Position numbers and translations under genes: made by a program. The notes beneath the pieces are model-generated. The model did no database searches. It was not told the origin of the DNA and saw nothing but the letters and a program-made list of their open reading frames with translations. From contig NZ_RYDV01000002.1 of the NCBI RefSeq assembly GCF_003971065.1, forward strand, positions 1 to 64,000: a stretch of DNA of 64,000 bases, given 5' to 3'. Numbering within the stretch: position 1 is the stretch's first letter; each line of letters begins with the position of its first letter. Source of the DNA: Candidimonas sp. SYP-B2681. Lineage in GTDB: Bacteria > Pseudomonadota > Gammaproteobacteria > Burkholderiales > Burkholderiaceae_B. Positions 1 to 8,672 of the stretch are shown in pieces.

Positions 1-207
1 TACCGTCCTCAGTTTTACTTCCGTACGACTGACGTCACCGGCACGATTGAATTGCCTGCGGACAAGGAAATGGTTCTGCCTGGCGATAACGTCTCGATCA
101 AGGTCAGCCTGATTGCCCCGATCGCCATGGAAGAAGGCTTGCGCTTTGCCATTCGCGAAGGTGGCCGTACGGTCGGTGCCGGTGTCGTTGCCACCATCAT
201 CAAGTAA
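1..207 (+). CDS. tuf: Elongation factor Tu, C-terminal end (partial)
   Basis: An open frame runs in from the left edge and stops with TAA at 205-207. It encodes the last 68 residues of EF-Tu, the GTPase that brings aminoacyl-tRNA to the ribosome. The visible part is beta-barrel domain III, with the typical run [13 protein letters not shown] near its start and an ending in [10 protein letters not shown]. Tuf directly upstream of rpsJ is the usual bacterial order (str operon joined to the S10 operon), and 60 bases separate the two. The 5' part lies outside the window. Confidence 0.97.
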   Translation, partial: YRPQFYFRTTDVTGTIELPADKEMVLPGDNVSIKVSLIAPIAMEEGLRFAIREGGRTVGAGVVATIIK

Positions 208-267
208 AATTGCTACGGCGGGCAGGGGCGATGTTGCTCCTGCCTACTTCGTTCTTTAGGAATTCCC

Positions 268-579
268 ATGAAAAACCAGAAAATCCGCATCCGTTTAAAA
301 GCGTTTGACTACAAGCTGATCGATCAATCGGCCGCCGAAATTGTTGAGACAGCCAAGCGCACGGGCGCGGTAGTGCGTGGTCCAGTACCTCTGCCTACTC
401 GTATTCGCCGCTACGACGTACTGCGTTCGCCGCACGTTAACAAGACATCGCGCGACCAATTCGAAATGCGTACGCACCAGCGTCTTATGGACATCGTGGA
501 TCCGACGGATAAGACTGTTGATGCACTGATGCGCCTTGACCTGCCAGCAGGTGTAGACGTAGAAATCGCTTTGCAGTAA
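268..579 (+). CDS. rpsJ: 30S ribosomal protein S10
   Basis: The 103-residue product matches S10 in length and sequence (start [16 protein letters not shown], later [16 protein letters not shown]). S10 is part of the 30S head and doubles as NusE in transcription antitermination. An AGGAA Shine-Dalgarno motif lies just before the ATG. In most bacteria rpsJ is the first gene of the S10 operon and rplC follows directly. Here a strong terminator (615-646) and a two-gene ABC transporter separate them, so rpsJ probably belongs to the tuf transcript. Confidence 0.98.
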   Translation: MKNQKIRIRLKAFDYKLIDQSAAEIVETAKRTGAVVRGPVPLPTRIRRYDVLRSPHVNKTSRDQFEMRTHQRLMDIVDPTDKTVDALMRLDLPAGVDVEIALQ

Positions 580-614
580 TCTGTAAGCGGCGCCTATGGC
601 GCAGTATAAGAAAG

Positions 615-646
615 GCGCCATGCTTCAAGCATGGCGCTTTTTTTTT
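615..646 (+). terminator. Intrinsic terminator after rpsJ
   Basis: GCGCCATGC and GCATGGCGC form a nine-pair stem around a five-base loop, followed by an uninterrupted run of T from 638. It starts 35 bases after the rpsJ stop. This is a textbook Rho-independent terminator and would isolate rpsJ from the rest of the S10 genes. Confidence 0.93.
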
Positions 647-762
647 CTTGAACGCATAGGCAATGTCGCCAAGTGCGCCAATCGCAGGTCGGCATCTCGT
701 TAAAGAAAAGCTTAGTCAAGGTTCTAAGCCGTCGGGTAAGCACGTGTCCAGGAGTCGCTTTA

Positions 763-2688
763 TTGAAACAACTAAACGTTTTTCTTGGCGTTCTGGCGGT
801 AATCTTGGCGGCAGCCTGTCCCGCCTATGCGGCGGCGCAGGCACCATGTAACGGCGGACAAGTTATCAAGCTGGCCGACCAAACCTGGGAAAGTGCCACA
901 TTCACAACTCATGTCATCCGGAAATTGCTGGTTGAAGGGTACGGATGTCAGGTGGAAATTGTGCCCGGTACTCCGGCGGCAGTCGAATCGGCATTAGCAC
1001 AGAACGATTTGCAAGTCATTGCAGAGCAATGGTCGGGCCGATCCCCTATCATCGAGAAGGCCGTCGCCCAGGGAACGGTGCTGGTAGTGGGTGATACCTT
1101 ACAGGGCGGTGCCCAGCAGGGTTGGTATGTGCCTGATTACCTGGTCCACGGGGATCCCGCCCGCGGAATCAAGCCATTAGCGCCCGACCTGAACTCCTGG
1201 GACAAACTGGCTCGGTACAAGCACTTGTTTACCGATCCCGAAGAACCGCGTAAGGGGCGATTCCTTAATTGTCCCAGTGGCTGGGTTTGCGAAAAAACCA
1301 ATAGCCGTCTGCTGGCCCTGCGCGGCCTGGAAAAAGACTATACGAATTTTCGCGCAGGGACAGGGGCAGCGCTGGACGCGGCGATCAGCTCCGCGTATGA
1401 CCAAGGCAAGCCCATACTTTTCTATTATTGGCAGCCCGCGGGGCTGATGGCCAAGTACAAATTTCACAAACTTGAGCAAGGGCCTTTCAACAAAACATGT
1501 TGGGACAGCATCGTAAGCGGGGAGGGAACCTTATGTCCGTCGGACTTCCTGGTCGCCAGGTTGGCAGTCGCGGTCTCACGACCGTTCGCACAAAATAATG
1601 CGCAGATCATCGAATTCTTCAATCGCCTGACGTTTGAACCCGCTTTGCTGAACCGCATGATATTGATCATGACGGAACAACGCTTGTCCGGAGACGCCGC
1701 CGCCACTGAATTTCTGAAAGAGCATCCGAAAGTGTGGCATGCATGGATGCCCGCCGAAATTGTCGCCAACGTGGATGCCACCCTAGGCAACGATGCCGGA
1801 ACGGCAAGCCATTGGATGTTCCCGCAATGGTCGGGGGCCGCTTGGATTAACCGGCAAGTGACAGAGCTGGTCCAGGCCTACGGTGGCGCATTTCGGCGCG
1901 TCAGCGATTTCATGCTCACAGCGATACTGCTTCCTGTCGAGCGGATCATGCAGAAGATCCCGCCGTGGTTATTTCTGGCCTTCGTGGCCGTCTTGTCGTG
2001 GCATGCCACTCGGAAACCTCTGGCCACTGTATTGTATGTATCGGGCCTTTTCGCCATAGGCCTGTTCGGCTTGTGGGACAAACTGATCCAGACTTTTTCC
2101 CTGGTACTGGTGTCCACGGCAATCTCGGTAGTTGTCGGCATTCCCATCGGGGTAATCGCCGCCCGTCTCCGCTTCTTGCGGCGCCTGTTGATACCGGTCC
2201 TGGATGTGATGCAAACGCTCCCCAGTTTTGTGTACCTGATACCTGTCCTTATGTTATTCGGTCTAGGTAAAGTGCCTGCACTCTTCGCAACGGTTATCTA
2301 TGCCGTACCGCCGCTGATCCGCCTGACGATTCTGGGCTTGCGCCAGGTTGACCCGAATGTGACCGAAGCGGCCCAGGCGTTTGGGGTGACTCGCTGGCAA
2401 ATGCTCACTAAGGTAACGCTGCCCTTAGCTCGGCCCAGCATTATGGCGGGGATTAACCAGACGACCATGATGGCCTTGGGCATGGTCGTCGTGGCTTCGA
2501 TGATCGGTGCCCGTGGACTGGGCGAGGACGTGCTTGCCGGTATTCAGACACTGGACGTTGGTCGGGGCCTGCAGGCTGGCCTGGCGATTGTGATCCTAGC
2601 CATCGTGATGGACCGCATCACCCAAGCCTACGGACGGCCACGACGGCACGTTCATGCTGGCAACGACACAAGGAATCTTGATGCCTGA
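763..2688 (+). CDS. Glycine betaine/quaternary amine ABC transporter, fused substrate-binding and permease protein
   Basis: One polypeptide carries a periplasmic OpuAC-type binding domain (about residues 30-335) followed by a ProW-type permease (about 400-640) with the EAA loop EAAQAFGVTRWQML that contacts the ATPase. The frame is open from a GTG at 673, but I place the start at TTG 763: AGGAG at 750-754 is eight bases upstream, and this start exposes a clean signal peptide (KQLNVFLGVLAVILAAACPAYA). The 641-residue product would import an osmolyte or related quaternary amine. The domain order, binding domain first, is the reverse of lactococcal OpuABC. It overlaps the ATPase gene by eight bases. 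The substrate is inferred from the family; choline or carnitine are possible. Confidence 0.85.
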   Translation: MKQLNVFLGVLAVILAAACPAYAAAQAPCNGGQVIKLADQTWESATFTTHVIRKLLVEGYGCQVEIVPGTPAAVESALAQNDLQVIAEQWSGRSPIIEKAVAQGTVLVVGDTLQGGAQQGWYVPDYLVHGDPARGIKPLAPDLNSWDKLARYKHLFTDPEEPRKGRFLNCPSGWVCEKTNSRLLALRGLEKDYTNFRAGTGAALDAAISSAYDQGKPILFYYWQPAGLMAKYKFHKLEQGPFNKTCWDSIVSGEGTLCPSDFLVARLAVAVSRPFAQNNAQIIEFFNRLTFEPALLNRMILIMTEQRLSGDAAATEFLKEHPKVWHAWMPAEIVANVDATLGNDAGTASHWMFPQWSGAAWINRQVTELVQAYGGAFRRVSDFMLTAILLPVERIMQKIPPWLFLAFVAVLSWHATRKPLATVLYVSGLFAIGLFGLWDKLIQTFSLVLVSTAISVVVGIPIGVIAARLRFLRRLLIPVLDVMQTLPSFVYLIPVLMLFGLGKVPALFATVIYAVPPLIRLTILGLRQVDPNVTEAAQAFGVTRWQMLTKVTLPLARPSIMAGINQTTMMALGMVVVASMIGARGLGEDVLAGIQTLDVGRGLQAGLAIVILAIVMDRITQAYGRPRRHVHAGNDTRNLDA

Positions 2689-3526
2689 CGCAAAAATCGA
2701 GATACGAGACGTCTATAAAGTCTTTGGAAAGCAAGAGGCTGTCGCCATCGAATTGCTGAAGCAGGGCGCGGACAGAGCGCAGGTGCAGGCGCAAACCCGG
2801 TGCAATGTAGGGCTCGCAGGAGTAAGCGCCAGTATTCCCACCGGCCAGATATCCTGCATCATGGGATTGTCGGGGTCTGGCAAATCGACCTTGGTGCGAC
2901 ACCTGAACCGCCTGATTGACCCTTCATCAGGTGAAATCTTGATTGACGGCAAGAATATTCTTGAACTGAGCATGCCGGAATTGCGCCAACTACGGCGCCA
3001 CCATATCAGCATGGTGTTTCAAAGCTTTGGTCTGTTGCCGCACCTGAACGTTGTTGATAATGTGGCCTTCGGTCTTGATGTGCGCGGCGACACGCGGCTG
3101 CATGCCAGGCAAAGCGCAGAACAATGGCTGGAACGAGTCGGCTTGTTGGAGTATGCATCGAACTATCCCGATGAGCTGTCTGGCGGAATGCAACAGCGGG
3201 TGGGCCTCGCCCGGGCGCTGGCGATTGATGCTGAGGTCTTGCTGATGGATGAAGCGTTTTCGGCGCTCGATCCACTGATTCGCTACGACATGCAAGACCA
3301 GCTACTGGCCTTGCAGCAACGCCTGCATAAAACAATTGTATTTATCACCCACGATATTGATGAAGCCCTGCGACTGGGCCAACATATCGTCATCTTGCGT
3401 GATGGCAAAGTAGAGCAGGCCGGCACGCCGGACGAGATCAAGAATCATCCTGTTAATGAATATGTTGGGCGGTTCCTGGTGCGGCGGGAACGTGGCCCTG
3501 GCCATACATCAGGTGCGACCGCTTGA
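2681..3526 (+). CDS. Glycine betaine/quaternary amine ABC transporter, ATP-binding protein (ProV/OpuAA type)
   Basis: This ABC ATPase shows Walker [10 protein letters not shown] (about residues 62-70), signature LSGGMQQR (about 166), Walker B VLLMDE (about 186-191) and a switch His in FITHD. The frame is open from ATG 2654, but ATG 2681 is preferred because AAGGA lies seven bases upstream and the product then begins MPDAKIEIRDVYKVFG, as in ProV relatives. The start overlaps the end of the permease fusion, indicating translational coupling. At 281 residues it lacks the C-terminal CBS domain pair of E. coli ProV (about 400 residues), so ionic-strength sensing of the OpuA kind would have to sit elsewhere or be absent. 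Confidence 0.88.
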   Translation: MPDAKIEIRDVYKVFGKQEAVAIELLKQGADRAQVQAQTRCNVGLAGVSASIPTGQISCIMGLSGSGKSTLVRHLNRLIDPSSGEILIDGKNILELSMPELRQLRRHHISMVFQSFGLLPHLNVVDNVAFGLDVRGDTRLHARQSAEQWLERVGLLEYASNYPDELSGGMQQRVGLARALAIDAEVLLMDEAFSALDPLIRYDMQDQLLALQQRLHKTIVFITHDIDEALRLGQHIVILRDGKVEQAGTPDEIKNHPVNEYVGRFLVRRERGPGHTSGATA

Positions 3527-3621
3527 TATGGCCTCCATGCTGCTATTTCCATCTCAATAATGGACGATTGTGGCTTTTCGGGTATGGCCTTCGCGCTTCA
3601 GGGTATATACCGATTTCTTAC

Positions 3622-3651
3622 TTGCATGCAATGGCGTGGCCATGCTAAAGT
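3622..3651 (+). promoter_or_regulatory. Candidate sigma-70 promoter for the rplC operon
   Basis: TTGCAT (3622-3627) and TAAAGT (3646-3651) are spaced by 18 bases. It lies 142 bases before the rplC start, where a promoter is needed because the terminator after rpsJ and the transporter genes separate rplC from upstream ribosomal promoters. The assignment rests on hexamer match only. Confidence 0.5.
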
Positions 3652-3686
3652 ACTACGCTTGGCCAAAAAATCTGGTCAGTTTTTAT

Positions 3687-3778
3687 AAGCCTTATTGAAA
3701 AAAAGCCAGTAAGGCTTAGAAATCGTGTATGCAGTGTTTTTACGCATACCATAATTAGCCCCGACCAATCGCAGTCGG
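3687..3778 (+). promoter_or_regulatory. Hairpin-rich leader in front of rplC
   Basis: Three hairpins lie in series between the candidate promoter and the rplC ribosome-binding site: AAGCCTTA/TAAGGCTT at 3687-3717, GTATGC/GCATAC at 3727-3749, and CCGAC/GTCGG at 3761-3778. The last ends four bases before the GGAG of rplC. In E. coli the S10 leader before rpsJ is the site of L4 autogenous control. Here a leader of similar size stands before rplC-rplD instead. The function is an inference. Confidence 0.4.
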
Positions 3779-3792
3779 GAATGGAGAAAACG

Positions 3793-4482
3793 ATGTCGAA
3801 CTCGACACCTACGCCTGCCGCCTATCGGCTGGGACTCGTTGGGCGCAAAGTTGGCATGACCCGTATTTTTACCGAGGAAGGCGAGTCCATCCCGGTAACA
3901 GTACTGGACGTGTCGAACAACCGCGTGACCCAAGTCAAGTCACCAGAAATCGATGGGTATGCTGCAGTGCAAGTTGCTTATGGCACCCGTCGCGCTTCAC
4001 GCGTGACCAAGCCACAAGCAGGGCATTACGCCAAAGCCGGCGCTGAAGCCGGTAGTATCCTTAAAGAATTCCGCCTCGATCCCGCCAAGGCTGCTGAATT
4101 TACAGCAGGTTCTGTCGTGGCCGTCGAAAGCCTATTCGAAGCAGGTCAAAAAGTGGACGTTACAGGCACCACGATTGGTAAAGGCTTTGCCGGTACCATC
4201 AAGCGCCACCACTTCACCGCGCAGCGTAACTCGCACGGTAACTCGCGTTCGCACCGCGTTCCGGGTTCTATCGGTCAAGCACAAGATCCAGGTCGTGTGT
4301 TCCCAGGCAAGAAAATGTCGGGCCACCTTGGCGATGTTACTCGTACCACCCAAAATCTAGACATCGTTCGCGTCGACGCAGAACGTGGCTTGTTGCTGGT
4401 CAAGGGCGCAGTGCCCGGCCACAAGAATGCCAACGTTATCGTGCGTCCCGCTATCAAGATGTCGGCGAAGAAAGGAGCCTAA
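3793..4482 (+). CDS. rplC: 50S ribosomal protein L3
   Basis: L3 nucleates 50S assembly near the peptidyl-transferase centre. The product begins [20 protein letters not shown] and carries the conserved [13 protein letters not shown] loop. The frame opens at ATG 3781, but GGAG at 3783-3786 sits six bases before ATG 3793, which therefore is the likely start (229 residues). It is the first gene of the rplC-rpsQ block and is followed by rplD after two bases. Confidence 0.96.
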   Translation: MSNSTPTPAAYRLGLVGRKVGMTRIFTEEGESIPVTVLDVSNNRVTQVKSPEIDGYAAVQVAYGTRRASRVTKPQAGHYAKAGAEAGSILKEFRLDPAKAAEFTAGSVVAVESLFEAGQKVDVTGTTIGKGFAGTIKRHHFTAQRNSHGNSRSHRVPGSIGQAQDPGRVFPGKKMSGHLGDVTRTTQNLDIVRVDAERGLLLVKGAVPGHKNANVIVRPAIKMSAKKGA

Positions 4483-4484
4483 TC

Positions 4485-5105
4485 ATGGATATCAAGCTCC
4501 TTAATGACCAAGGTCAATCAACGTCCACGTTTGCCGCTCCCGACACCATTTTCGGTCGCGACTTCAACGAAGCGCTTGTGCACCAAGTCGTTGTGGCGTT
4601 CCAGGCTAATGCTCGTAGCGGCAATCGTGCGCAAAAAGGCCGCGATACTGTCCGTCACAGCACCAAAAAGCCATGGCGTCAAAAAGGCACCGGCCGCGCT
4701 CGTTCCGGTATGACATCCTCGCCTATCTGGCGTGGAGGTGGTCGTGCGTTCCCGAACTCGCCTGAAGAAAATTTCACGCAGAAAGTTAACAAGAAAATGT
4801 ATCGCGCCGGTATTCGTGCGATCCTTTCCCAGTTGGCTCGCGAAGATCGCATTTCTATCGTCGATACTTTCGTTCTTGACGCTCCCAAGACAAAATTGGC
4901 AGCTGACAAACTCAAGAGCATGGGCCTCGAATCGGTTCTGATCATTACCGATCTGCTCGACGAAAATCTGTACCTCGCAACTCGCAATCTTCCGCACGTT
5001 GCCGTGGTTGAACCGCGTTATGCCGATCCGCTGTCGCTGATCCACTACAAGAAAGTGCTGATCACGAAGACGGCTATCGCTCAACTCGAGGAGATGTTGG
5101 GATGA
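4485..5105 (+). CDS. rplD: 50S ribosomal protein L4
   Basis: The 206-residue product is L4, which lines the peptide exit tunnel through its extended loop ([20 protein letters not shown], about residues 65-85). In E. coli, L4 also represses its own operon by binding the leader RNA. AAGGAG precedes the ATG within the end of rplC. Its stop overlaps the rplW start by four bases (ATGA). Confidence 0.97.
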   Translation: MDIKLLNDQGQSTSTFAAPDTIFGRDFNEALVHQVVVAFQANARSGNRAQKGRDTVRHSTKKPWRQKGTGRARSGMTSSPIWRGGGRAFPNSPEENFTQKVNKKMYRAGIRAILSQLAREDRISIVDTFVLDAPKTKLAADKLKSMGLESVLIITDLLDENLYLATRNLPHVAVVEPRYADPLSLIHYKKVLITKTAIAQLEEMLG

Positions 5106-5398
5106 ACGCCGAACGCTTATTGCAAATTATCCTGGCTCCCATCGTGACTGAAAAAGCCACGTTTGTTGCCGAAAAAAATCAGCAAATCGCTTTCCGCGTC
5201 GCTGCCGATGCTACCAAGCCCGAAATCAAGGCTGCCGTTGAACTGTTGTTCAAGGTAGAAGTTGAATCGGTGCAGGTATTGAATCGCAAGGGCAAAGAAA
5301 AGCGTTTTGGCCGTTTCATGGGTCGCCGCCGTAACGAGCGCAAAGCATATGTTTCGCTCAAAGACGGTCAGGAACTCGACTTTACGGAGGTGAATTAA
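5102..5398 (+). CDS. rplW: 50S ribosomal protein L23
   Basis: The 98-residue product is L23, at the exit of the peptide tunnel, where trigger factor and SRP dock. It shows the family pattern [11 protein letters not shown] near the start and [13 protein letters not shown] near the end. It overlaps rplD by four bases and abuts rplB with no spacer, so the three genes are tightly coupled. Confidence 0.97.
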   Translation: MNAERLLQIILAPIVTEKATFVAEKNQQIAFRVAADATKPEIKAAVELLFKVEVESVQVLNRKGKEKRFGRFMGRRRNERKAYVSLKDGQELDFTEVN

Positions 5399-6226
5399 AT
5401 GGCACTCGTAAAAGTCAAGCCGACTTCGCCCGGTCGCCGTGGCATGATCAAGGTGACAACGCCTAATCTGCATAAAGGCGCCCCCTTCGAAGCTCTGCTC
5501 GAAAAACAAACACGCGGTTCCGGCCGTAACAACAATGGTCACATCACTGTGCGCCATCGTGGCGGTGGCCACAAGCAGCATTACCGTCTTGTCGACTTTC
5601 GTCGCAACAAAGATGGCATTCCTGCGAAAGTTGAACGCCTGGAATACGATCCAAACCGTACTGCGCACATCGCTTTGTTGTGCTACGCAGACGGCGAGCG
5701 CCGCTACATCATCGCTCCTCGTGGTCTGGAAGTAGGCGCAACCTTGTTGTCAGGTCTGGATGCACCCATCCGCTCCGGCAACACGCTGCCCATCCGCAAC
5801 ATACCAGTTGGTTCCACCATTCACTGCATCGAAATGCTTCCGGGCAAGGGTGCACAAATGGCTCGCTCCGCCGGTGCTTCAGCCGTCCTGTTGGCTCGTG
5901 AAGGTACTTATGCTCAGGTGCGCTTGCGCTCTGGTGAAGTCCGTCGTGTCCATATCGACTGCCGTGCAACCATCGGTGAAGTCGGAAACGAAGAACACAG
6001 CTTGCGTCAAATCGGTAAGGCCGGTGCCATGCGCTGGCGTGGTGTACGTCCTACAGTTCGTGGTGTTGCCATGAACCCGGTCGATCACCCGCACGGTGGT
6101 GGTGAAGGACGTACTGGTGAAGGTCGCGAACCGGTTTCCCCATGGGGTACTCCGGCCAAGGGCTTCAGAACCCGTCGTAACAAGCGCACAGACAATATGA
6201 TTGTCTCGCGCCGCAAGCGCAAGTAA
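5399..6226 (+). CDS. rplB: 50S ribosomal protein L2
   Basis: The 275-residue product is L2, needed for subunit joining and peptidyl transfer. It contains the conserved [13 protein letters not shown] segment, including the His important for activity, and an Arg/Lys-rich C-terminus. The ATG follows the rplW stop directly. The ribosome-binding site GGAGG lies inside the end of rplW. Confidence 0.98.
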   Translation: MALVKVKPTSPGRRGMIKVTTPNLHKGAPFEALLEKQTRGSGRNNNGHITVRHRGGGHKQHYRLVDFRRNKDGIPAKVERLEYDPNRTAHIALLCYADGERRYIIAPRGLEVGATLLSGLDAPIRSGNTLPIRNIPVGSTIHCIEMLPGKGAQMARSAGASAVLLAREGTYAQVRLRSGEVRRVHIDCRATIGEVGNEEHSLRQIGKAGAMRWRGVRPTVRGVAMNPVDHPHGGGEGRTGEGREPVSPWGTPAKGFRTRRNKRTDNMIVSRRKRK

Positions 6227-6238
6227 GGGGCGAACAAC

Positions 6239-6514
6239 ATGTCACGTTCGATCAAAAAAGGCCCATTCGTCGACGCGCATCTGATCAAGAAGATCGATGC
6301 CGCCGTGGAAGGCAAAGACAAAAAGCCGATCAAAACCTGGTCGCGCCGTTCCACCATCCTGCCCGAGTTCATTGGGCTGACGATTGCTGTGCACAATGGC
6401 CGCCAGCACGTTCCCGTGTATGTTAACGAGAACATGGTCGGTCATAAGCTCGGCGAGTTCGCACTGACCCGTACGTTCAAGGGCCATGCTGCGGACAAAA
6501 AGTCCAAGAGGTAA
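6239..6514 (+). CDS. rpsS: 30S ribosomal protein S19
   Basis: The 91-residue product is S19, in the 30S head near the A-site finger. It starts [15 protein letters not shown] and contains [13 protein letters not shown], both typical of S19. It lies 12 bases after rplB and three bases before the ATG of rplV. Confidence 0.97.
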   Translation: MSRSIKKGPFVDAHLIKKIDAAVEGKDKKPIKTWSRRSTILPEFIGLTIAVHNGRQHVPVYVNENMVGHKLGEFALTRTFKGHAADKKSKR

Positions 6515-6517
6515 GTG

Positions 6518-6847
6518 ATGGAAACTACAGCTATTATCCGTGGAGTCCATATCTCGGCCCAGAAAACTCGTCTTGTTGCGGACATGATCCGTGGCAAGTC
6601 GGTTGCTCAGGCGCTGAATATCCTGACTTTCACACCCAAGAAGGCCGCGGGTCTGCTCAAGAAAGCTCTTGAGTCCGCGATCGCTAACGCCGAGCACAAC
6701 GACGGCGCCGATATCGATGAACTTAAAGTCACTACTGTGTATGTTGACAAGGCTCAATCGATGAAGCGTTTCTCCGCGCGTGCAAAAGGCCGCGGTAACC
6801 GCATCGAGAAGCAGACTTGCCACATTGTGGTCAAAGTCGGCGCCTAA
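6518..6847 (+). CDS. rplV: 50S ribosomal protein L22
   Basis: The 109-residue product is L22, whose long hairpin lines the exit tunnel and is a known macrolide-resistance site. A GTG at 6515 also opens the frame, but ATG 6518 gives the usual N-terminus ([20 protein letters not shown]) and follows the GAGG motif at the rpsS end. The loop sequence [13 protein letters not shown] is intact. Confidence 0.96.
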   Translation: METTAIIRGVHISAQKTRLVADMIRGKSVAQALNILTFTPKKAAGLLKKALESAIANAEHNDGADIDELKVTTVYVDKAQSMKRFSARAKGRGNRIEKQTCHIVVKVGA

Positions 6848-6856
6848 GGAGTCACA

Positions 6857-7645
6857 ATGGGACAAAAAATACACCCGATTGGGTTCCGCCTCGCGGTTAA
6901 CCGCAACTGGACTTCGCGCTGGTACGCCGACGATAAGGCCTTTGGCGGTATGCTCGCCGAAGACATTCGTGTACGCGAATACCTGAAGAAAAAACTGAAA
7001 AGCGCTTCTGTTGGTCGCGTGATTATCGAGCGTCCTGCCAAGAATGCCCGTATTACCATTTACTCGGCACGTCCGGGCGTGGTAATCGGCAAGCGCGGCG
7101 AAGACATCGAAAACCTCAAGGCCGACTTGCAACGCTTGATGGGCGTGCCTGTGCACGTCAATATCGAAGAAATTCGCAAGCCTGAAACCGATGCTCAGCT
7201 CGTGGCTGACTCGATCGCCCAACAGCTCGAAAAACGCATTATGTTCCGCCGCGCCATGAAACGCGCTATGCAGAACGCCATGCGCCTGGGTGCTCAGGGT
7301 ATCAAGATCATGAGCGCAGGTCGTTTGAACGGTATCGAAATTGCCCGTACCGAATGGTATCGCGAAGGCCGTGTGCCACTGCACACACTGCGCGCTAACA
7401 TCGACTACGGCACTGCCGAAGCCCAAACAACCTACGGTATCATCGGTATCAAAGTCTGGGTCTACAAGGGCGACATGTTGCCTAACGGCGAAATGCCTCC
7501 CGAGACCGCAGCTCCCCGTGATGAAGAGCGTCGTCCGCGTCGTGCGCCTCGTGGCGACCGTCCTGACAGCCGTCGTCCCGCTGGTGCTGGTCGTGGTCGC
7601 GGCCCTCGCAAGCCAGACGCCGCGCCGGCGCCTGAAGGAGAATAA
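6857..7645 (+). CDS. rpsC: 30S ribosomal protein S3
   Basis: S3 forms the mRNA entry channel. The product has the KH domain with [10 protein letters not shown] and the S3 C-terminal domain ending near VWVYKGD. It is 262 residues, about 30 longer than the E. coli protein. The extra tail is rich in Arg, Pro and Ala ([20 protein letters not shown]) and is probably disordered. Such tails are common in this group, so I do not read it as an error. Confidence 0.97.
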   Translation: MGQKIHPIGFRLAVNRNWTSRWYADDKAFGGMLAEDIRVREYLKKKLKSASVGRVIIERPAKNARITIYSARPGVVIGKRGEDIENLKADLQRLMGVPVHVNIEEIRKPETDAQLVADSIAQQLEKRIMFRRAMKRAMQNAMRLGAQGIKIMSAGRLNGIEIARTEWYREGRVPLHTLRANIDYGTAEAQTTYGIIGIKVWVYKGDMLPNGEMPPETAAPRDEERRPRRAPRGDRPDSRRPAGAGRGRGPRKPDAAPAPEGE

Positions 7646-7648
7646 ACC

Positions 7649-8065
7649 ATGCTGCAACCATCACGCAGAAAGTACCGCAAAGAGCAGAAAGGCCGCAATA
7701 CGGGCTTGGCTACTCGCGGTGCAGAAGTTTCATTTGGCGATTTCGGTCTGAAGTCCATTGATCGTGGCCGTCTGACTGCACGTCAAATTGAATCTGCTCG
7801 TCGCGCGATTAACCGCCACATCAAACGTGGCGGCCGTATCTGGATCCGTATCTTCCCCGATAAGCCGATTTCGCAGAAGCCTGCTGAAGTCCGTATGGGT
7901 AACGGTAAGGGTAATCCGGAATACTGGGTCGCAGAAATTCAACCCGGCAAGGTGCTCTATGAAATGGAAGGTGTAAGCGAAGAGCTTGCACGTGAAGCTT
8001 TCCGCCTGGCCGCCGCTAAGTTGCCACTTCGCACGACATTCGTGTCGCGCCACATTGGTGCTTAA
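7649..8065 (+). CDS. rplP: 50S ribosomal protein L16
   Basis: The 138-residue product is L16, which helps position A-site tRNA. It starts [17 protein letters not shown] and contains [10 protein letters not shown], both diagnostic. AAGGAG lies nine bases before the ATG. It sits three bases after rpsC and nine before rpmC. Confidence 0.97.
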   Translation: MLQPSRRKYRKEQKGRNTGLATRGAEVSFGDFGLKSIDRGRLTARQIESARRAINRHIKRGGRIWIRIFPDKPISQKPAEVRMGNGKGNPEYWVAEIQPGKVLYEMEGVSEELAREAFRLAAAKLPLRTTFVSRHIGA

Positions 8066-8074
8066 GGAGACCTC

Positions 8075-8266
8075 ATGAAAGCCAGCGAACTCCGTTCCAA
8101 AGACGCCACCGAGCTCAGTAAAGAGCTCGAGAGCCTGCTTAGAGCACAATTCAACCTGCGTATGCAGCGTGCTACTCAGCAGCTTTCCAACACCAGTCAA
8201 ATTGGTAAAGTCCGTCGCGATATCGCACGTGTCCGTACCATCATGACTGAGAACGCAGGAAAGTAA
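8075..8266 (+). CDS. rpmC: 50S ribosomal protein L29
   Basis: The 63-residue all-helical product is L29, next to L23 at the tunnel exit. It begins [18 protein letters not shown] and has the usual [11 protein letters not shown] segment. AAGGAG is followed by six bases and the ATG. It is one base from rpsQ. Confidence 0.96.
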   Translation: MKASELRSKDATELSKELESLLRAQFNLRMQRATQQLSNTSQIGKVRRDIARVRTIMTENAGK

Positions 8267-8267
8267 A

Positions 8268-8552
8268 ATGAGCGAAACTCAAAATACTCAAGAAACAGCT
8301 AAGCGCCAACGTACCCTCGTTGGCCGGGTTGTGAGCAACAAGATGGACAAAACTGTCGTGGTTAGCGTTGAGCGCCGCGTCAAACACCCTGTCTTGGGCA
8401 AGATCATCGTTCGCTCGAATAAGTACAAAGCGCATGATGAAACGAACCAGTACAACGAAGGTGACATGGTCGAAATCGCTGAAGGTCGTCCGATCTCCCG
8501 CGATAAGTCATGGACTGTTGTGCGTTTGCTCGAAGCCTCGCGCAACATCTAA
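8268..8552 (+). CDS. rpsQ: 30S ribosomal protein S17
   Basis: The 94-residue product is S17, an OB-fold protein that binds 16S rRNA helix 11. It contains [19 protein letters not shown], typical of the family. It ends the first ribosomal block. In most bacteria rplN follows within some tens of bases, but here a terminator follows and rplN is 22 kb away. Confidence 0.97.
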   Translation: MSETQNTQETAKRQRTLVGRVVSNKMDKTVVVSVERRVKHPVLGKIIVRSNKYKAHDETNQYNEGDMVEIAEGRPISRDKSWTVVRLLEASRNI

Positions 8553-8620
8553 GGCTGTGCGGCCGGCATGATGCCTGCATCATGCTTGCTGTCTCCGCCG
8601 TGGAAGTAAAGCCGTAAAGA

Positions 8621-8652
8621 AAAGCCCTGGATTTTTTCCAGGGCTTTTTTTT
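8621..8652. terminator. Bidirectional intrinsic terminator between rpsQ and fadD
   Basis: AGCCCTGGA (8623-8631) pairs with TCCAGGGCT (8637-8645) around a TTTTT loop, followed by a T run on the plus strand. On the minus strand the same stem is followed by TTTTCTTT. It stands between the convergent rpsQ and fadD stops and can serve both. Confidence 0.92.
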
Positions 8653-8672
8653 ATCTTTCACATAGGGCCGTC

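Noticed and set aside
673-762. GTG at 673 as the transporter start
   Set aside because: It has no ribosome-binding site and would place 30 basic residues before the signal peptide. TTG 763 has AGGAG at the right distance.
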